Shown here piece after piece: positions 1 through 8,658 of a stretch of 64,000 bases of DNA (positions are counted from its first letter, which is position 1; every line of letters starts with the position of its first letter). Both the position numbers and the translations under genes were made by a program. Under the pieces are notes generated by a model. It was not told where the DNA came from and searched no databases. It was given only the letters and a program-made list of their open reading frames with translations. The DNA comes from Nocardioides sp. URHA0032 (lineage in GTDB: Bacteria; Actinomycetota; Actinomycetes; Propionibacteriales; Nocardioidaceae): positions 372,001 through 436,000 of the forward strand of contig NZ_JIAV01000014.1 in NCBI RefSeq assembly GCF_000620645.1, written 5' to 3'.

Positions 1-124
1 GGCGCTGGCCGCCGTTGTCCCGCAGGTCGAGCGAGGCCTGCAGGGCGGCCTGGACGTTCTCGTGGCTGCGGGGGTTCTCGGGGTGGTGCTGGGCCGGACC
101 CCAGTCGGGGTACATGTCGTACAT
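1..124 (-). CDS. Hypothetical protein, N-terminal part (runs off window)
   Basis: A minus-strand reading frame opens with ATG at 124 and continues to the window edge without a stop, giving 41 visible residues that begin MYDMYPDWGPAQHH. A purine-rich GAGAGAGAG run lies about 8 nt upstream of the ATG and is a plausible ribosome binding site. The visible part is hydrophilic, rich in Pro, His and Asn, and shows no signal peptide or known domain. The start is supported by the upstream purine run and by clean codon use. I do not recognise the family, and the function is unknown. Confidence 0.55.
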   Translation of the reverse strand, partial: MYDMYPDWGPAQHHPENPRSHENVQAALQASLDLRDNGGQR

Positions 125-525
125 CGCAGTGCTCTCTCTCGTGTGGGTTCGTTCCGTTGCATCAGGTGTCCGTGGTCCCGGTACACCTGGAACGAAGATG
201 ATCCGCTCGAGTGAGCGATCGGCTCGTGGATCACACGAGCTGAGGGAGAACCATCAGGAAGCGGGTCGCGCCGTGCTGCTGGACGCTCGTTCGCCGCGGA
301 GACATCTTCGATCCAGATGTGCCCGAACCAGGTCGGGCGGAGAGACCGTCAACGCCGAACACCGCGGCGAGGTGGCCTCTCTCAGGCCCCGCCGCGGCAG
401 TCGATGAGTACGAAGACGCTCCGCATGGTGCTCCGACCGTACGGTAGCCGGCCGCCACCGGCCACGAGATCGCACAGAGTGTTCGACATGCGAGACACAA
501 GGTCCGAAATGGAAGACTCGGGGCC
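125..525. other. Intergenic region, no gene recognised
   Basis: About 400 bp between two divergent genes. Short open frames exist on both strands, but none has a convincing start, ribosome binding site or recognisable protein. It presumably carries the promoters for the partial gene on the left and the methyltransferase on the right. I could not identify a TANNNT box at the leaderless distance before either start. Confidence 0.4.
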
Positions 526-1092
526 ATGAGCGCCCCTCCCGAGCTTCCCGAGGTCGTCGCGCGTGCGTTCGACGTGTCCCGCAAGGCGGGGTACGCGTCG
601 TTCTGCCGCAACGAGACCGGCCGCCTGCTGGCCACCCTGGCCGCGACCCGGGACGGGACGATGGCGGAGTTCGGCACCGGCTGCGGCGTCGGTACGGCGT
701 GGCTGCGCTCGGGCGTCCGCGGCGACGCGCGGATCGTGACCGCCGAGCTGGACGCGAAGCTCGCCGATGCGGCTGCCGAGATCTTCGAGGACGACCCGCA
801 GGTCGAGGTGCTGTCCGCGGACTGGTCGACGCTGCTCGACAAGGGCCCGTTCTCGCTGCTCTTCCTCGACTCCGGCGAGCCCACCGAGGTGAGCGTCGAC
901 TCGGTCGCCGACCTCGTCGAGGAGGGCGGCATCGTCGTGCTCGACGACTTCACGCCGTGCGAGCTCTGGCCGCCGCTCAGCTACGGGCGCGTCGACTCCC
1001 TGCGTGAGCAGTGGCTCACCGACGAGCGGTTCACGTCGGTCGAGGTGATGGTGGCACCGGACGCGTCGGCGCTGATCGCGACCAAGCGCTGA
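526..1092 (+). CDS. SAM-dependent methyltransferase (O-methyltransferase-like)
   Basis: This 188-residue cytoplasmic protein has a Rossmann-type methyltransferase core. The glycine-rich SAM motif I is EFGTGCGVGTAWL at about residues 48-60. An acidic residue ends strand 2 (VTAELDAKL), and a motif resembling post-I (LLFLDSG) and a GGIVVLDDF strand follow. That layout resembles class I O-methyltransferases of the COMT/caffeoyl-CoA type, although it lacks the long N-terminal dimerisation arm. The substrate cannot be inferred. Its 3' end overlaps the convergent yczE-like gene by 62 bp, so the two transcripts are antisense to each other there. Confidence 0.75.
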   Translation: MSAPPELPEVVARAFDVSRKAGYASFCRNETGRLLATLAATRDGTMAEFGTGCGVGTAWLRSGVRGDARIVTAELDAKLADAAAEIFEDDPQVEVLSADWSTLLDKGPFSLLFLDSGEPTEVSVDSVADLVEEGGIVVLDDFTPCELWPPLSYGRVDSLREQWLTDERFTSVEVMVAPDASALIATKR

Positions 1093-1720
1093 CGTCCCCC
1101 AGGTCGACCGTGAAGGCCGGCAGCCACAGCTGGGTGAGCGGACCGATCGCCAGCGCGTAGAGCACCGTGCCGAGACCGATGGTGCCGCCGAGCAGGACAC
1201 CGACGATGACCACGGCGACCTCGAGGCCGGTGCGCACCAGCCGGATCGAGCGGCCGGTCCGCCGCGCCAGCCCCGTCATCAGCCCGTCGCGGGGTCCGCG
1301 CCCGAGCTGGGCGCCGATGTAGAGGGCGCTGGCCAGGCCGCAGAGCAGGATGCCGCCGACCATCAGTGCGACCCGCAGGACGATCGCGTCCGGCTCGTCC
1401 AGCAGCGAGAGCGTCGCGTCGGCGGCGAACCCGACGACCAGCGCGTTGGAGATCGTCCCGAGACCCGGGGTCTCGCGGAGCGGGATCCAGAGCACCAGGA
1501 CGACGAAGCTCATCAGCACCACGGCCTGGCCGATGGTGATCGGCAGGTGCCGGATCAGGCCGGAGTGGAGGACGTCCCAGGGCGCGAGGCCCAGGTCGCC
1601 GCGGTACATCAGCGCCAGTGAGACGCCGTACGCCACGAGCCCGACGTAGAGCTGCGGCAGCCGGCGCGCCAGGCGGCCGGCGCGGAGCTGGGCGATCGGG
1701 CCGAGGTCGACGAGGTTCAC
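1031..1720 (-). CDS. YczE/YitT-like integral membrane protein
   Basis: A 229-residue polytopic membrane protein starting with GTG at 1720. The N-terminal part contains the YVGLVAYGVSLALM and LGLAPWDVLHSGL segments characteristic of the YczE (DUF161/YitT-like) family, followed by about four or five further hydrophobic helices. The substrate of the family is unknown. The gene is divergent from a MocR-type regulator, the arrangement known for the YczR subgroup of MocR proteins and YczE. This makes the neighbouring regulator the likely controller. The 3' end runs 62 bp into the convergent methyltransferase gene. Confidence 0.8.
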   Translation of the reverse strand: MNLVDLGPIAQLRAGRLARRLPQLYVGLVAYGVSLALMYRGDLGLAPWDVLHSGLIRHLPITIGQAVVLMSFVVLVLWIPLRETPGLGTISNALVVGFAADATLSLLDEPDAIVLRVALMVGGILLCGLASALYIGAQLGRGPRDGLMTGLARRTGRSIRLVRTGLEVAVVIVGVLLGGTIGLGTVLYALAIGPLTQLWLPAFTVDLGDVSAWSRSAPTRPVPPSPRPT

Positions 1721-1737
1721 CCCACCATTCTGCTGCA

Positions 1738-1780
1738 GGATTGGCCTTCTCCTGAATAGCCAATCGTGCGAGAGTGGCCT
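1738..1780. promoter_or_regulatory. Candidate MocR operator between yczE-like gene and its regulator
   Basis: The short divergent intergenic region holds an inverted repeat ATTGGC (1740-1745) and GCCAAT (1759-1764). It also holds a direct repeat GGATTGGCCT (1738-1747) and AGAGTGGCCT (1771-1780), spaced 33 bp start to start, about three helical turns. MocR regulators typically bind direct or inverted repeats in the divergent spacer, so this is the natural operator candidate. The assignment is inferred from position and symmetry only. Confidence 0.5.
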
Positions 1781-1782
1781 GC

Positions 1783-3213
1783 ATGACCCGCACGATCAGC
1801 GCTGCCAGGGTGGCCACCCTGGTCGGCGACTTCGACCGCTCCCCCGCGTACGCCGGGCTCGCCGACGCGCTGGTGCTGCTCATCGGCGACGGACGGATCA
1901 CGCTCGACACCCGGCTGCCCAGCGAGCGCGAGCTCACCGAGGCGCTCGGGGTCTCGCGGACCACCGTGACCCGGGCGTACGCCGAGCTCCGCGACGCCGG
2001 GTACGCCCGCGCCCGGCAGGGTGCCGGCACGTTCACCCGGGTGCCGGGCGGCCGCGCACGGGCCCACGACCGGGCGCTGCTCCCCCGGGCCGGCGACTCC
2101 GACGCGATCGACCTCAACTGCGCCGCACCCTCGGCGCCTCCCGGCATCGCGGCCGCCTACGCCGCGGCGGTCGCCGACCTGCCGGCGTACCTCGGTGGCC
2201 ACGGGTACTTCCCCGCCGGCCTGCCCGAGCTCCAGCGCGCGATCGCGGCGACGTACGACGACCGCGGGCTGCCGACCGACCCCGACCAGATCATGGTGAC
2301 ACCCGGCGCGCTGGCCGCGGCGTCGATCATCGCGCAGGCGTTCACCGGACCCGGCGAGCGGGTGCTCGTGGAGTCGCCGGTCTACCCGAACGCGACCGAC
2401 GCGCTGCGGCACGGTGGCGCCCGCCTCGCGGCGTACCCCGTCGACCCGGACGGCTGGGACCTGGCCGCGGCCGCGGCGGCGCTGCGCCAGACCGCGCCGC
2501 GGATGGCGTACCTGATCCCCGACTTCCAGAACCCCACCGGTCACCTCATGACCGACGCGCAGCGCGAGGAGTACGCCGGGCACCTGCGCCGGACGCACAC
2601 CACCGCGATCGTCGACGAGGCGCACCAGGCGCTGCCTCTCGAGGGCCAGGAGATGCCACGGCCGTTCGCGGCCCACGCGCCCGACACCATCACGATCGGC
2701 AGCGCGAGTAAGGCCTACTGGGGCGGGCTGCGGCTCGGCTGGATCCGGGCGCCGAAGGGCATGGGCGACCGGCTGACCCGGGCGCGGGTGAGCCTCGACC
2801 TCGGCGCTCCCGTGCTCGAGCAGCTGGTGCTGGTCCGGCTGCTCGCCGATCCCGAGATCCTCCCCGTCAACCGCGACCGGCTCCGGGGTCACCGCGACGC
2901 GCTGGTCGGCGCCGTGCGTGAGCAGCTGCCGGACTGGTCGTTCCACGTCCCGACCGGCGGGCTCGCGCTCTGGTGCCGGCTGCCGGGGTCCTTCGGCACG
3001 GCGGTCGCCGCCGAGGCCGAGGCGCGGGGCGCGATCGTCGCCCCCGGCCCGGTCTTCGCGGTCGAGGGCGGCCTGGACAGCTTCCTCCGCATCCCGTGGG
3101 GTCGCCCCGCCGACGAGCTCACCGCCGCGGTCGGCCGGCTGGCGGAGGCGTGGTCCGTCGTCCGTGAGCGCCCGTCCGGCCGCACGCCGACCGGGCGCGT
3201 GATGGTGGCCTGA
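1783..3213 (+). CDS. MocR-family (YczR-type) GntR/aminotransferase regulator
   Basis: A fusion of an N-terminal GntR winged helix (LPSERELTEALGVSRTTVTR, residues about 45-65) to a fold-type I aminotransferase domain. The PLP lysine is in the motif SASKAYWGG, and the aspartate/tyrosine region reads IVDEAH. Members sense a PLP-bound effector and regulate the adjacent gene. The divergent YczE-like membrane gene points to the YczR subgroup. I chose ATG at 1783; an in-frame GTG at 1774 would add three residues. The domain is complete, with no missing key residue noticed. The effector is unknown. Confidence 0.85.
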   Translation: MTRTISAARVATLVGDFDRSPAYAGLADALVLLIGDGRITLDTRLPSERELTEALGVSRTTVTRAYAELRDAGYARARQGAGTFTRVPGGRARAHDRALLPRAGDSDAIDLNCAAPSAPPGIAAAYAAAVADLPAYLGGHGYFPAGLPELQRAIAATYDDRGLPTDPDQIMVTPGALAAASIIAQAFTGPGERVLVESPVYPNATDALRHGGARLAAYPVDPDGWDLAAAAAALRQTAPRMAYLIPDFQNPTGHLMTDAQREEYAGHLRRTHTTAIVDEAHQALPLEGQEMPRPFAAHAPDTITIGSASKAYWGGLRLGWIRAPKGMGDRLTRARVSLDLGAPVLEQLVLVRLLADPEILPVNRDRLRGHRDALVGAVREQLPDWSFHVPTGGLALWCRLPGSFGTAVAAEAEARGAIVAPGPVFAVEGGLDSFLRIPWGRPADELTAAVGRLAEAWSVVRERPSGRTPTGRVMVA

Positions 3214-3270
3214 CGTACGGGGCTGGCTCTCGTGTCCAACCGCCGCGGATGGGCACCTATCAACGCGTGG

Positions 3271-6237
3271 TCAAGCAGGGTGAGCAGTCGTGGTGGCGCC
3301 CACGATCGCGTTCCGTAGCGGTACATGCTGATGAGCGAGCACTCGTGCCCGCCGTAGCAACTTCGCTCCCGTAGTTGCCTGGCCGCGAGTCAAGGCGGAC
3401 TGGCCCGCTCGCCAGAGGCAGTACGCCTCGTCGTGCGGTCGGGGCAACTGGTGCCACTCGTTGGCAGCGCGGTTCCACCGGTCCACTGAGGGTTGACCAG
3501 CCAGGCGGGCGATCTCCGCCGCCCAGGTCGCTGCCAGAGCCTTGTTTGCTCCGAACGCCAGACTGGGCCGGAAAGGGTCTCTTGCGGTCGCATCGCGCAG
3601 GTCACGCAGGGTGTGGAGCAGGCGGTCCCGGTCGTGGTCGAGATCAGCCGAGATCTCCATCTTGTCGGCGGCCGCGCGTGCCGCAAGGCATAGCAGCGGA
3701 CCGATGAACGCCGAAGCGTCCGTGCGCACCGCCCTGCGGATGACGATGAGGAGGCGGTCAAGTGCCATCTGCGGTCGGCCGGACCACAGGGAGGCTGCGG
3801 CGAACGCATCGGTCGACTCGATCAGGTTGGCGAGGCCGTCGAACTGGGACGGGTCAACCATCGCGTACCTCTCGATGGCCTCCGTGTCGAAACGCCCACG
3901 GAGAAGGTCGAGGAGGGCGCGTTCACTGTGTAGGCCGAAGATGCGTGGAACGGGGATCCCTTCGGTCATCGGGTCGATCAGCTCGGCAGCCCGGTCCACG
4001 TGACCGGCCAGGCGCAGGGCCTGTGCCACGTTGTACCGAAGGACCGCGACGATGTGGGCGTCGAAGCCCCAGGCCGTTGCTACATCCAGTGCTGGACGTG
4101 CGGCCGCGATCACCGAGTCGGGGTCAGCGGCAGCCCAGTTCAAGATCACGGTGTGCTCAATGGCGATGTGGACGTCGCCAGCCGGATCCGGCTGCGGGAC
4201 CTGGATCCGAGCCGCCTCCCGGATCCGCGAGAGCGCGAGATCAAGGTCGCCGTCCTTGGCCGAATACGAGGCCAGGAGTGCCAGCAACCACCGATGCAGT
4301 TCAGGTGCCGCGATCAGGGCGCACATCTCAGCTCCCAACAGTGCGGTCGCGGCGCCCTCCTCCTCGCGACCAACAGACCAAAGCAGCCACTCCCGACGGA
4401 TCAGAGCACGCACGTGGTCCGCTGAGGGTCCGAGCCCTTCGTAGATGTGGAGAGCCTTGTCCATCAGAAGCAGGGCGCTCTCCTGCTCGCCGAGGTTCCC
4501 TTGATACTCGGCCGCGCGCTGATAGATCGCTGCCGCGTCCGGACTCTCGGAGTCGGCCTGGTCTTCCATCGCCTCCTGGGCTACCGCTGCGGCGAGCAGA
4601 ACGTCGACGGGGCCCAGTGCATCCATCAGCGCGAGATAGACGTCGCACTTACGGACGGGCGGCGAGCCGGCCAGCTCGTCGTCTCCGGGCCACAGCAGAA
4701 GGGCGCGCTGCCAGTGCGCCGCCGCTGCTCTCATCGCGAGTCGCTGGCCGGCAGCCTGGGCTGCGCGTATACGCCAGACGATCTCCTGGGCAGGGTCCTC
4801 GCCGAGCTGCCATTGCTCGGCGACCTCACCAGGGGATGGATCAGCAGTCCGGGCGAGTGCGGTCGCAAGCCGGCGATGTTCCTCGACGAGCTCGTGGGCC
4901 ACCAGGTGCCGCCGCACGGCTTCAGCCAGCAGCGGGTGCCGCAACTCGACCTCGTGGCCCTTGGCCGAACGGAGCAACCTCCGAGCCTCCAACTCGTGGA
5001 GGCCGGCGACGAACGCGGTCGGCGGCAGCTGGGTCAGCTCCGACAACAACGAGTCGGTCAGGGAACGGTCAGCCGCGCCAAGGGCACTCACGATGGACCA
5101 TGCCGGATCGCCGAGCCCTTGGATGCGCCGGTCGAGCAGGTCCGCGAGAAGTTCCGGGAGGGGCTGGCCGTCGTCGTGCGCCGCGAGCTGTTCGGTGAAC
5201 AGGGGTTGCCCACGAGTACGGCGGTAGATCCTTTCCAACAGCTCAGCTGCCGGGCGATCGCCAGCCAGCAGTTCAAGCTGGACGGCCGTCTCCTCGCGGC
5301 TCAGCGGGCCCAGGACGAACGTCTCGACGCTCGGCATCCGTCGCACCCGAATACCCCAGTCGGCCGTGGCCACGGACGTGGCCGGATCCTCGAGACGCCA
5401 CGTCCCCACCATTGGCACATCCACGCCGCGAGACACCAGATGCTCGAGCAGGTCCAGGGTCGAGGAGTCGGCCCAATGCAGGTCCTCCACCAGGACCGCG
5501 AGCGGCCGGACCGCGGCGAGCGAAGTCCAGGCCGCCGAGACCGCCGCGAACATCCGGTGCCGCCACCAGTCATCCGCCGACATCCCCGGCGTGTCGTCGG
5601 CCTCGCCGAGCTCGGGCAGCAGCCGACACAGCACCGCCCGCACGTACGGCGCGCACCCGGCGAGGCCCTCCTCGAGCCACCGGCCCTCGTCCACCTGGTA
5701 CGCCGAGCGAAGGACGTCGGCGATCGGAAGCAGCGGCACCTGGGTCGACAACGGACGGCAGGTACCCCTGGCTACGAACATGTTGCGCCCAGAGCCAGCC
5801 GCGAACCCCGCCGCCGTGTCCACCAGCCGGGTCTTCCCCATCCCCGCCTCGCCGGTGACCAGCAACAGACCGCTGCCGGACTCGAGGTGCCGCCGGACCG
5901 TAGCCAGCTCGTCACGGCGCCCGGCGATCGGCGACCCCGGAGTCGAAGCGGGACCACTCGCGGCTAGCCACAACCTGCGGAACTCATCGACGTCACCGCC
6001 CATCGCCTCCACGACCAGCTCCAGCACCCCCCACGACGGCAGCTTGGGTGAAGAGAACACCGTGGCGACCGTTGTATGTGAGCAACCCGCCTCCCGGGCG
6101 AGCGCCCGCAGGCTCGGCCAGCCCGCCTCGTGGTGCAGCGCATGGAGCGAATCGACCAGGTCTCGTTGGGAACCCGGCTGGACCTCGGGACGTGCGAGCC
6201 GTCCTCCAGTACCTCCCACAGCACCTCCCGCGCGCAC
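3271..6237 (-). CDS. HTH-AAA ATPase transcriptional regulator (MalT/SARP-like architecture)
   Basis: A 988-residue regulator. Residues about 25-90 form a helix-turn-helix segment (SLRALAREAGCSHTTVATV) of the type found at the N-terminus of actinobacterial HTH-AAA proteins. An AAA/STAND ATPase follows, with Walker A GEAGMGKT at about 129-136 and Walker B LAVLVEDLHWAD at about 246-257. The rest is a long alpha-helical, TPR-like region. There is no LuxR HTH at the C-terminus. Start GTG 6237 is taken, but GTG 6219 has a better ribosome binding site (GGGAGG 4 nt upstream). No operon partner is evident and the target is unknown. Proteins of this design usually act as signal-integrating activators. 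Confidence 0.8.
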   Translation of the reverse strand: MRAGGAVGGTGGRLARPEVQPGSQRDLVDSLHALHHEAGWPSLRALAREAGCSHTTVATVFSSPKLPSWGVLELVVEAMGGDVDEFRRLWLAASGPASTPGSPIAGRRDELATVRRHLESGSGLLLVTGEAGMGKTRLVDTAAGFAAGSGRNMFVARGTCRPLSTQVPLLPIADVLRSAYQVDEGRWLEEGLAGCAPYVRAVLCRLLPELGEADDTPGMSADDWWRHRMFAAVSAAWTSLAAVRPLAVLVEDLHWADSSTLDLLEHLVSRGVDVPMVGTWRLEDPATSVATADWGIRVRRMPSVETFVLGPLSREETAVQLELLAGDRPAAELLERIYRRTRGQPLFTEQLAAHDDGQPLPELLADLLDRRIQGLGDPAWSIVSALGAADRSLTDSLLSELTQLPPTAFVAGLHELEARRLLRSAKGHEVELRHPLLAEAVRRHLVAHELVEEHRRLATALARTADPSPGEVAEQWQLGEDPAQEIVWRIRAAQAAGQRLAMRAAAAHWQRALLLWPGDDELAGSPPVRKCDVYLALMDALGPVDVLLAAAVAQEAMEDQADSESPDAAAIYQRAAEYQGNLGEQESALLLMDKALHIYEGLGPSADHVRALIRREWLLWSVGREEEGAATALLGAEMCALIAAPELHRWLLALLASYSAKDGDLDLALSRIREAARIQVPQPDPAGDVHIAIEHTVILNWAAADPDSVIAAARPALDVATAWGFDAHIVAVLRYNVAQALRLAGHVDRAAELIDPMTEGIPVPRIFGLHSERALLDLLRGRFDTEAIERYAMVDPSQFDGLANLIESTDAFAAASLWSGRPQMALDRLLIVIRRAVRTDASAFIGPLLCLAARAAADKMEISADLDHDRDRLLHTLRDLRDATARDPFRPSLAFGANKALAATWAAEIARLAGQPSVDRWNRAANEWHQLPRPHDEAYCLWRAGQSALTRGQATTGAKLLRRARVLAHQHVPLRNAIVGATTTAHPA

Positions 6238-6346
6238 GACCGCTGGAATCCAGCATCCTCTCGTTGGCCAGTTCTGTCAGGCGGCGTAAAGCGGGCCCCG
6301 GACGGCTTGACGGTGGTGGTCCAACCTCACTGCAAGGAGCAGGGCC

Positions 6347-6670
6347 ATGAACACGAACACCACCACGAAGATCATCGCCGCAACCACCATCACGATCTGC
6401 CTCGGCACCGCGTGGGCCAGCCCGGTCCACGCCACCACCAACCACCACGGGCAGACGATCGCTGTCCGGACCGAGCCGGACCCCGGCCAGCTGATCGGGC
6501 AGCGCAAGGCGCGGGCTGCCCACGACTTTGTCGCCTACGCCGCCGCCAGGGCGCGGTACGCCGCCCTCGCCCGGCCGGCCGTGGAGCCGAAGGATGACCG
6601 TCACCGCAACGACCCGCCGCGGCCGTGCACCAAGTTCCCAGACCTCTGCGGCATCACTCCGACGCAGTAG
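6347..6670 (+). CDS. Small secreted protein of unknown function
   Basis: A 107-residue protein with an N-terminal signal peptide: a Thr/Lys n-region, then IIAATTITICLGTAWA, with likely cleavage after PVHA. The mature part is hydrophilic, rich in Ala, Arg and Pro, and has two cysteines close together near the end (CTKFPDLC), which could form a disulfide. A good ribosome binding site, AAGGAG, lies 8 nt before the ATG. It is divergent from the large HTH-AAA regulator, so it could be its target, but that is only positional inference. No domain was recognised. Confidence 0.65.
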   Translation: MNTNTTTKIIAATTITICLGTAWASPVHATTNHHGQTIAVRTEPDPGQLIGQRKARAAHDFVAYAAARARYAALARPAVEPKDDRHRNDPPRPCTKFPDLCGITPTQ

Positions 6671-6815
6671 GGCACCCTGCACGGTGGCAGCCGACTCATG
6701 GCCGCACCCAAGTGGCCCTGGTCGACCGCACTCACTTGCCGCGATCAGCGAACTCTTCGACCCGCGTCTTACCGCGCAAGAGTTGCAGCGCCTCACGACT
6801 TTGAACGCGTTCGGC

Positions 6816-8069
6816 CTACGTCCGTCGGTGGAAGGTGACGTCGCCGTTGGGGTGGTAGTTCGTCTGGTACCTGGTGTCGTGGGCGCGGTTGTGGTGCCAG
6901 TGGCAGAGACTGACGCCGTCTGCGAGGTCGGTGTGGCCGCCGTCGATCCAACGGGTCTTGTGGTGGGCGTGCAGGCTGGCGCTCCGGTCGCAGCCCTCGG
7001 CGCGGCAGCCGCGATCCCGGACCAGCATCGCGGTGCGCTGGGCCTCGGTGAAGTAGCGGCGCTTGCGCCCGACGTCCAGCGGCTGGGAGTCCCCGCCCAG
7101 GACGACGGGGATGATCCCGGCCTCGCAGGCCAGCCGGCGGGCCACGCCGGGGGAGATCGTGCCGCCGGTGTCCAGCACGCAGGCCTTCTCCTCCAGGCGG
7201 CCGAGGAGGACGTCGAGGTCGATCAGGACCACCGTGGTCGCCGACACCCCACCGGTGCGGGGCAGGCGGTCGGCCGGGTACCGCTCGATGAGCTCGCACA
7301 ACGCCTGTCCCATCGCCTCGGGGGTCGGCGGCCGGTCGGCGGCGGCGCCGGCGCCCTTGGTGGCGTTCTGGTGTTTGGACGCGGCGATCGCGGCCAGCAT
7401 CTTCTTCAACGCCGCCCAGTGGTAGGAGGGCAGGGTGCCGGCGAAGTGGGCCTTGCCCTTGCCGTCGTCGTATCCGGACAGCCGGCATGCCTTCGCCGCC
7501 GCGTTCTCTTCTTTCGCCAGGAGCGCGGCTTCGCGGGCGTCGGCCTCGTCGGGGGCGATGACCTCGAACAGCCGCTTCCCCAGCCGGTTCAACGCGTGCG
7601 CGTCGTGGTGGCGGGCCTGCTCCAGCAGGGGGGCCTCGGCTCCTGTGACCTTCTCGGCCGGGACGGTGTCGGGCAGGTCGTCGATCCAGTGGACGATCAC
7701 CCGCGCCTGCTCCACATGAAGGTGGCCGGCGGCCAGGGCGTCGCGGACCGCGGGATGCGCCTCCAGGTCCCGGCCCAACCGCACCGCCGCGTGGGCCGCC
7801 GCACGGGTGGTGTTCGTCTCGTGTGCCAACCACGCCGCCGCACTGGATGCGCCCTTGTCCTGGCCGACGTGCAGGTCGTCGGCGTGTGCGGCCACCCGGG
7901 CTCGCAGCTCGGTCGCCTGGTTGATCGCCCGGGTCAGCTCGACCAGGGTCGCGGCGGTCTCCTCAGCGTCCATGGACCACACCGACGCGTCGGCCACCGC
8001 GTCGGCCGCGGCGCGCATCTGCGCGGTCGCTGCCGACACCCGGTGCCGACGTGTGGCCATCGCTCTCAT
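6816..8069 (-). CDS. 13E12-family protein: DUF222 plus HNH endonuclease (copy 1)
   Basis: A roughly 417-residue protein of the 13E12 repeat family abundant in actinobacteria. The N-terminal two thirds match the DUF222 pattern (DASVWSMDAEET, LAAGHLHVEQARVIV). The C-terminus carries an HNH nuclease with paired cysteines (CRAEGC), the histidine core LHAHHKTRW and the final CHWHH. The enzyme is predicted to be a metal-dependent DNase, but the family role is unknown. Start: ATG 8069 is chosen because the same ATGANAGCGATGGCC context recurs in the second copy at 46834-47997. Upstream in-frame starts exist up to 8078. The two copies are clear paralogs and share their 5' flank. Confidence 0.85.
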   Translation of the reverse strand: MRAMATRRHRVSAATAQMRAAADAVADASVWSMDAEETAATLVELTRAINQATELRARVAAHADDLHVGQDKGASSAAAWLAHETNTTRAAAHAAVRLGRDLEAHPAVRDALAAGHLHVEQARVIVHWIDDLPDTVPAEKVTGAEAPLLEQARHHDAHALNRLGKRLFEVIAPDEADAREAALLAKEENAAAKACRLSGYDDGKGKAHFAGTLPSYHWAALKKMLAAIAASKHQNATKGAGAAADRPPTPEAMGQALCELIERYPADRLPRTGGVSATTVVLIDLDVLLGRLEEKACVLDTGGTISPGVARRLACEAGIIPVVLGGDSQPLDVGRKRRYFTEAQRTAMLVRDRGCRAEGCDRSASLHAHHKTRWIDGGHTDLADGVSLCHWHHNRAHDTRYQTNYHPNGDVTFHRRT

Positions 8070-8180
8070 GACACCCACTCAAGCACCCGCCACCGACAGT
8101 GGACCGCCCAGAATCCCCTTGTTCACAGGGGTTCTGGTCACAATGAGGTCACGATCGACGACCTGTTTCCACAGGTGGCG
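8070..8180 (-). repeat. Conserved 5' flank of 13E12 copy 1, with hairpin
   Basis: About 110 bp upstream of copy 1 align with 47998-48105 upstream of copy 2 at constant spacing from the start codon. The shared blocks include ACTCAAGCACC, AGGTCACGAT (8146-8155) and GTTTCCACAG (8165-8174). An inverted repeat at 8108-8118 and 8128-8137 forms a ten-pair stem with one bulged base (CCAGAATCCCC/GGGGTTCTGG). The hairpin is preserved in the other copy. This may be a promoter/operator region, a structured 5' UTR, or part of the mobile repeat itself. Confidence 0.7.
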
Positions 8181-8240
8181 ACGGGTGGTTTCGAGGCTCG
8201 TCGTTGGCGCTCTTCGCACCTCAACCACCGCGCGGGCCGT

Positions 8241-8307
8241 GAGCCGGGAAGCGGCCGTCACCAGCCGCCCGCGTCCCCGTCGCTGCCTGTCGGTCGCAAC
8301 CCCAACG
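8241..8307. repeat. Diverged copy of the ~97-bp 13E12-associated repeat
   Basis: This segment (GAGCCGGGAAGCGGCCGTC..., later CTGTCGGTCGCAACCCC) is a degenerate relative of the tandem unit at 48117-48311, which also lies upstream of a 13E12 gene. The most similar part is the CGTCCCCGT-GCTG-C-TGTCGGTCG core. No gene covers it. Its recurrence beside both family members suggests a shared element boundary or shared regulatory DNA. Confidence 0.5.
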
Positions 8308-8422
8308 GACCGGTGAGGTGCTGGCAGTCGACGTCGCCGCGCCCGCCGTACCGGGGTCTCGACAAGCTCGACCACCGGAGAGCCGGGAGGCCGGGTGATG
8401 GTGGCCCGAGCCGGACACGCCG

Positions 8423-8469
8423 ACACAAGATGTGGTCCCACACTTCCCCGACCGTCCTACATATGGTGG
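8423..8469. promoter_or_regulatory. Paired NrdR-like boxes and -10 of the nrdAB promoter
   Basis: Two motifs resembling the NrdR box lie with their cores (CACAAGATGTGG and CCTACATATGG) exactly 31 bp apart, at C8426 and C8457. A spacing of about 31 bp, three helical turns, is the hallmark of tandem NrdR sites. The second overlaps a -10-like TATGGT at 8462-8467, placing the likely transcription start near 8474, just before the riboswitch. Matches to the general consensus are partial (about 11 of 16 in box 1), so this is a good candidate rather than a certainty. Confidence 0.6.
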
Positions 8470-8477
8470 CGGACGCA

Positions 8478-8657
8478 GCTGGTTCGGCGCCCCAGCCAGG
8501 GACGCCGAGGCAAGAGGGAACCCGGTGAGAGACCGGGACTGCCCCGCAGCGGTGAGTGGGAACGAGCGCCGTCATCAGCACTGGAGAGATCCGGGAAGCG
8601 ACGGTCAGTAGGGGTCGAGATCGTTCGACGTGCCCACGAGTCCGAAGACCTGCCAGC
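8478..8657 (+). ncRNA. Cobalamin (AdoCbl, class I) riboswitch upstream of nrdAB
   Basis: The sequence holds the ordered conserved blocks of a B12 riboswitch. First is GAGGGAA, then CCGGTGAGAGACCGGG, CTGCCCCGCAGCGGTGAG, and CAGCACTGG with CCGGGAAGCG. The B12-box region GTCCGAAGACCTGCCAGC lies at about 8640-8657. The presence of the CACTG and GGGAAG blocks fits class I. It precedes nrdAB, as in Streptomyces coelicolor nrdABS, where B12 represses the class Ia reductase because a B12-dependent class II enzyme can take over. High cobalamin is therefore expected to switch nrdAB off. Confidence 0.9.
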
Positions 8658-8658
8658 G

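Noticed and set aside
4447-5967. Long plus-strand open frame opposite the HTH-AAA regulator
   Set aside because: It is antisense to a gene with clear Walker motifs, has Arg/Gly/Pro-rich low-information translation and no ribosome site; such frames are common in very high-GC DNA.
6816-8069. Insertion sequence or transposase at the 13E12 genes
   Set aside because: The proteins are DUF222-HNH nucleases, not transposases, and I found no terminal inverted repeats or target-site duplications around them.
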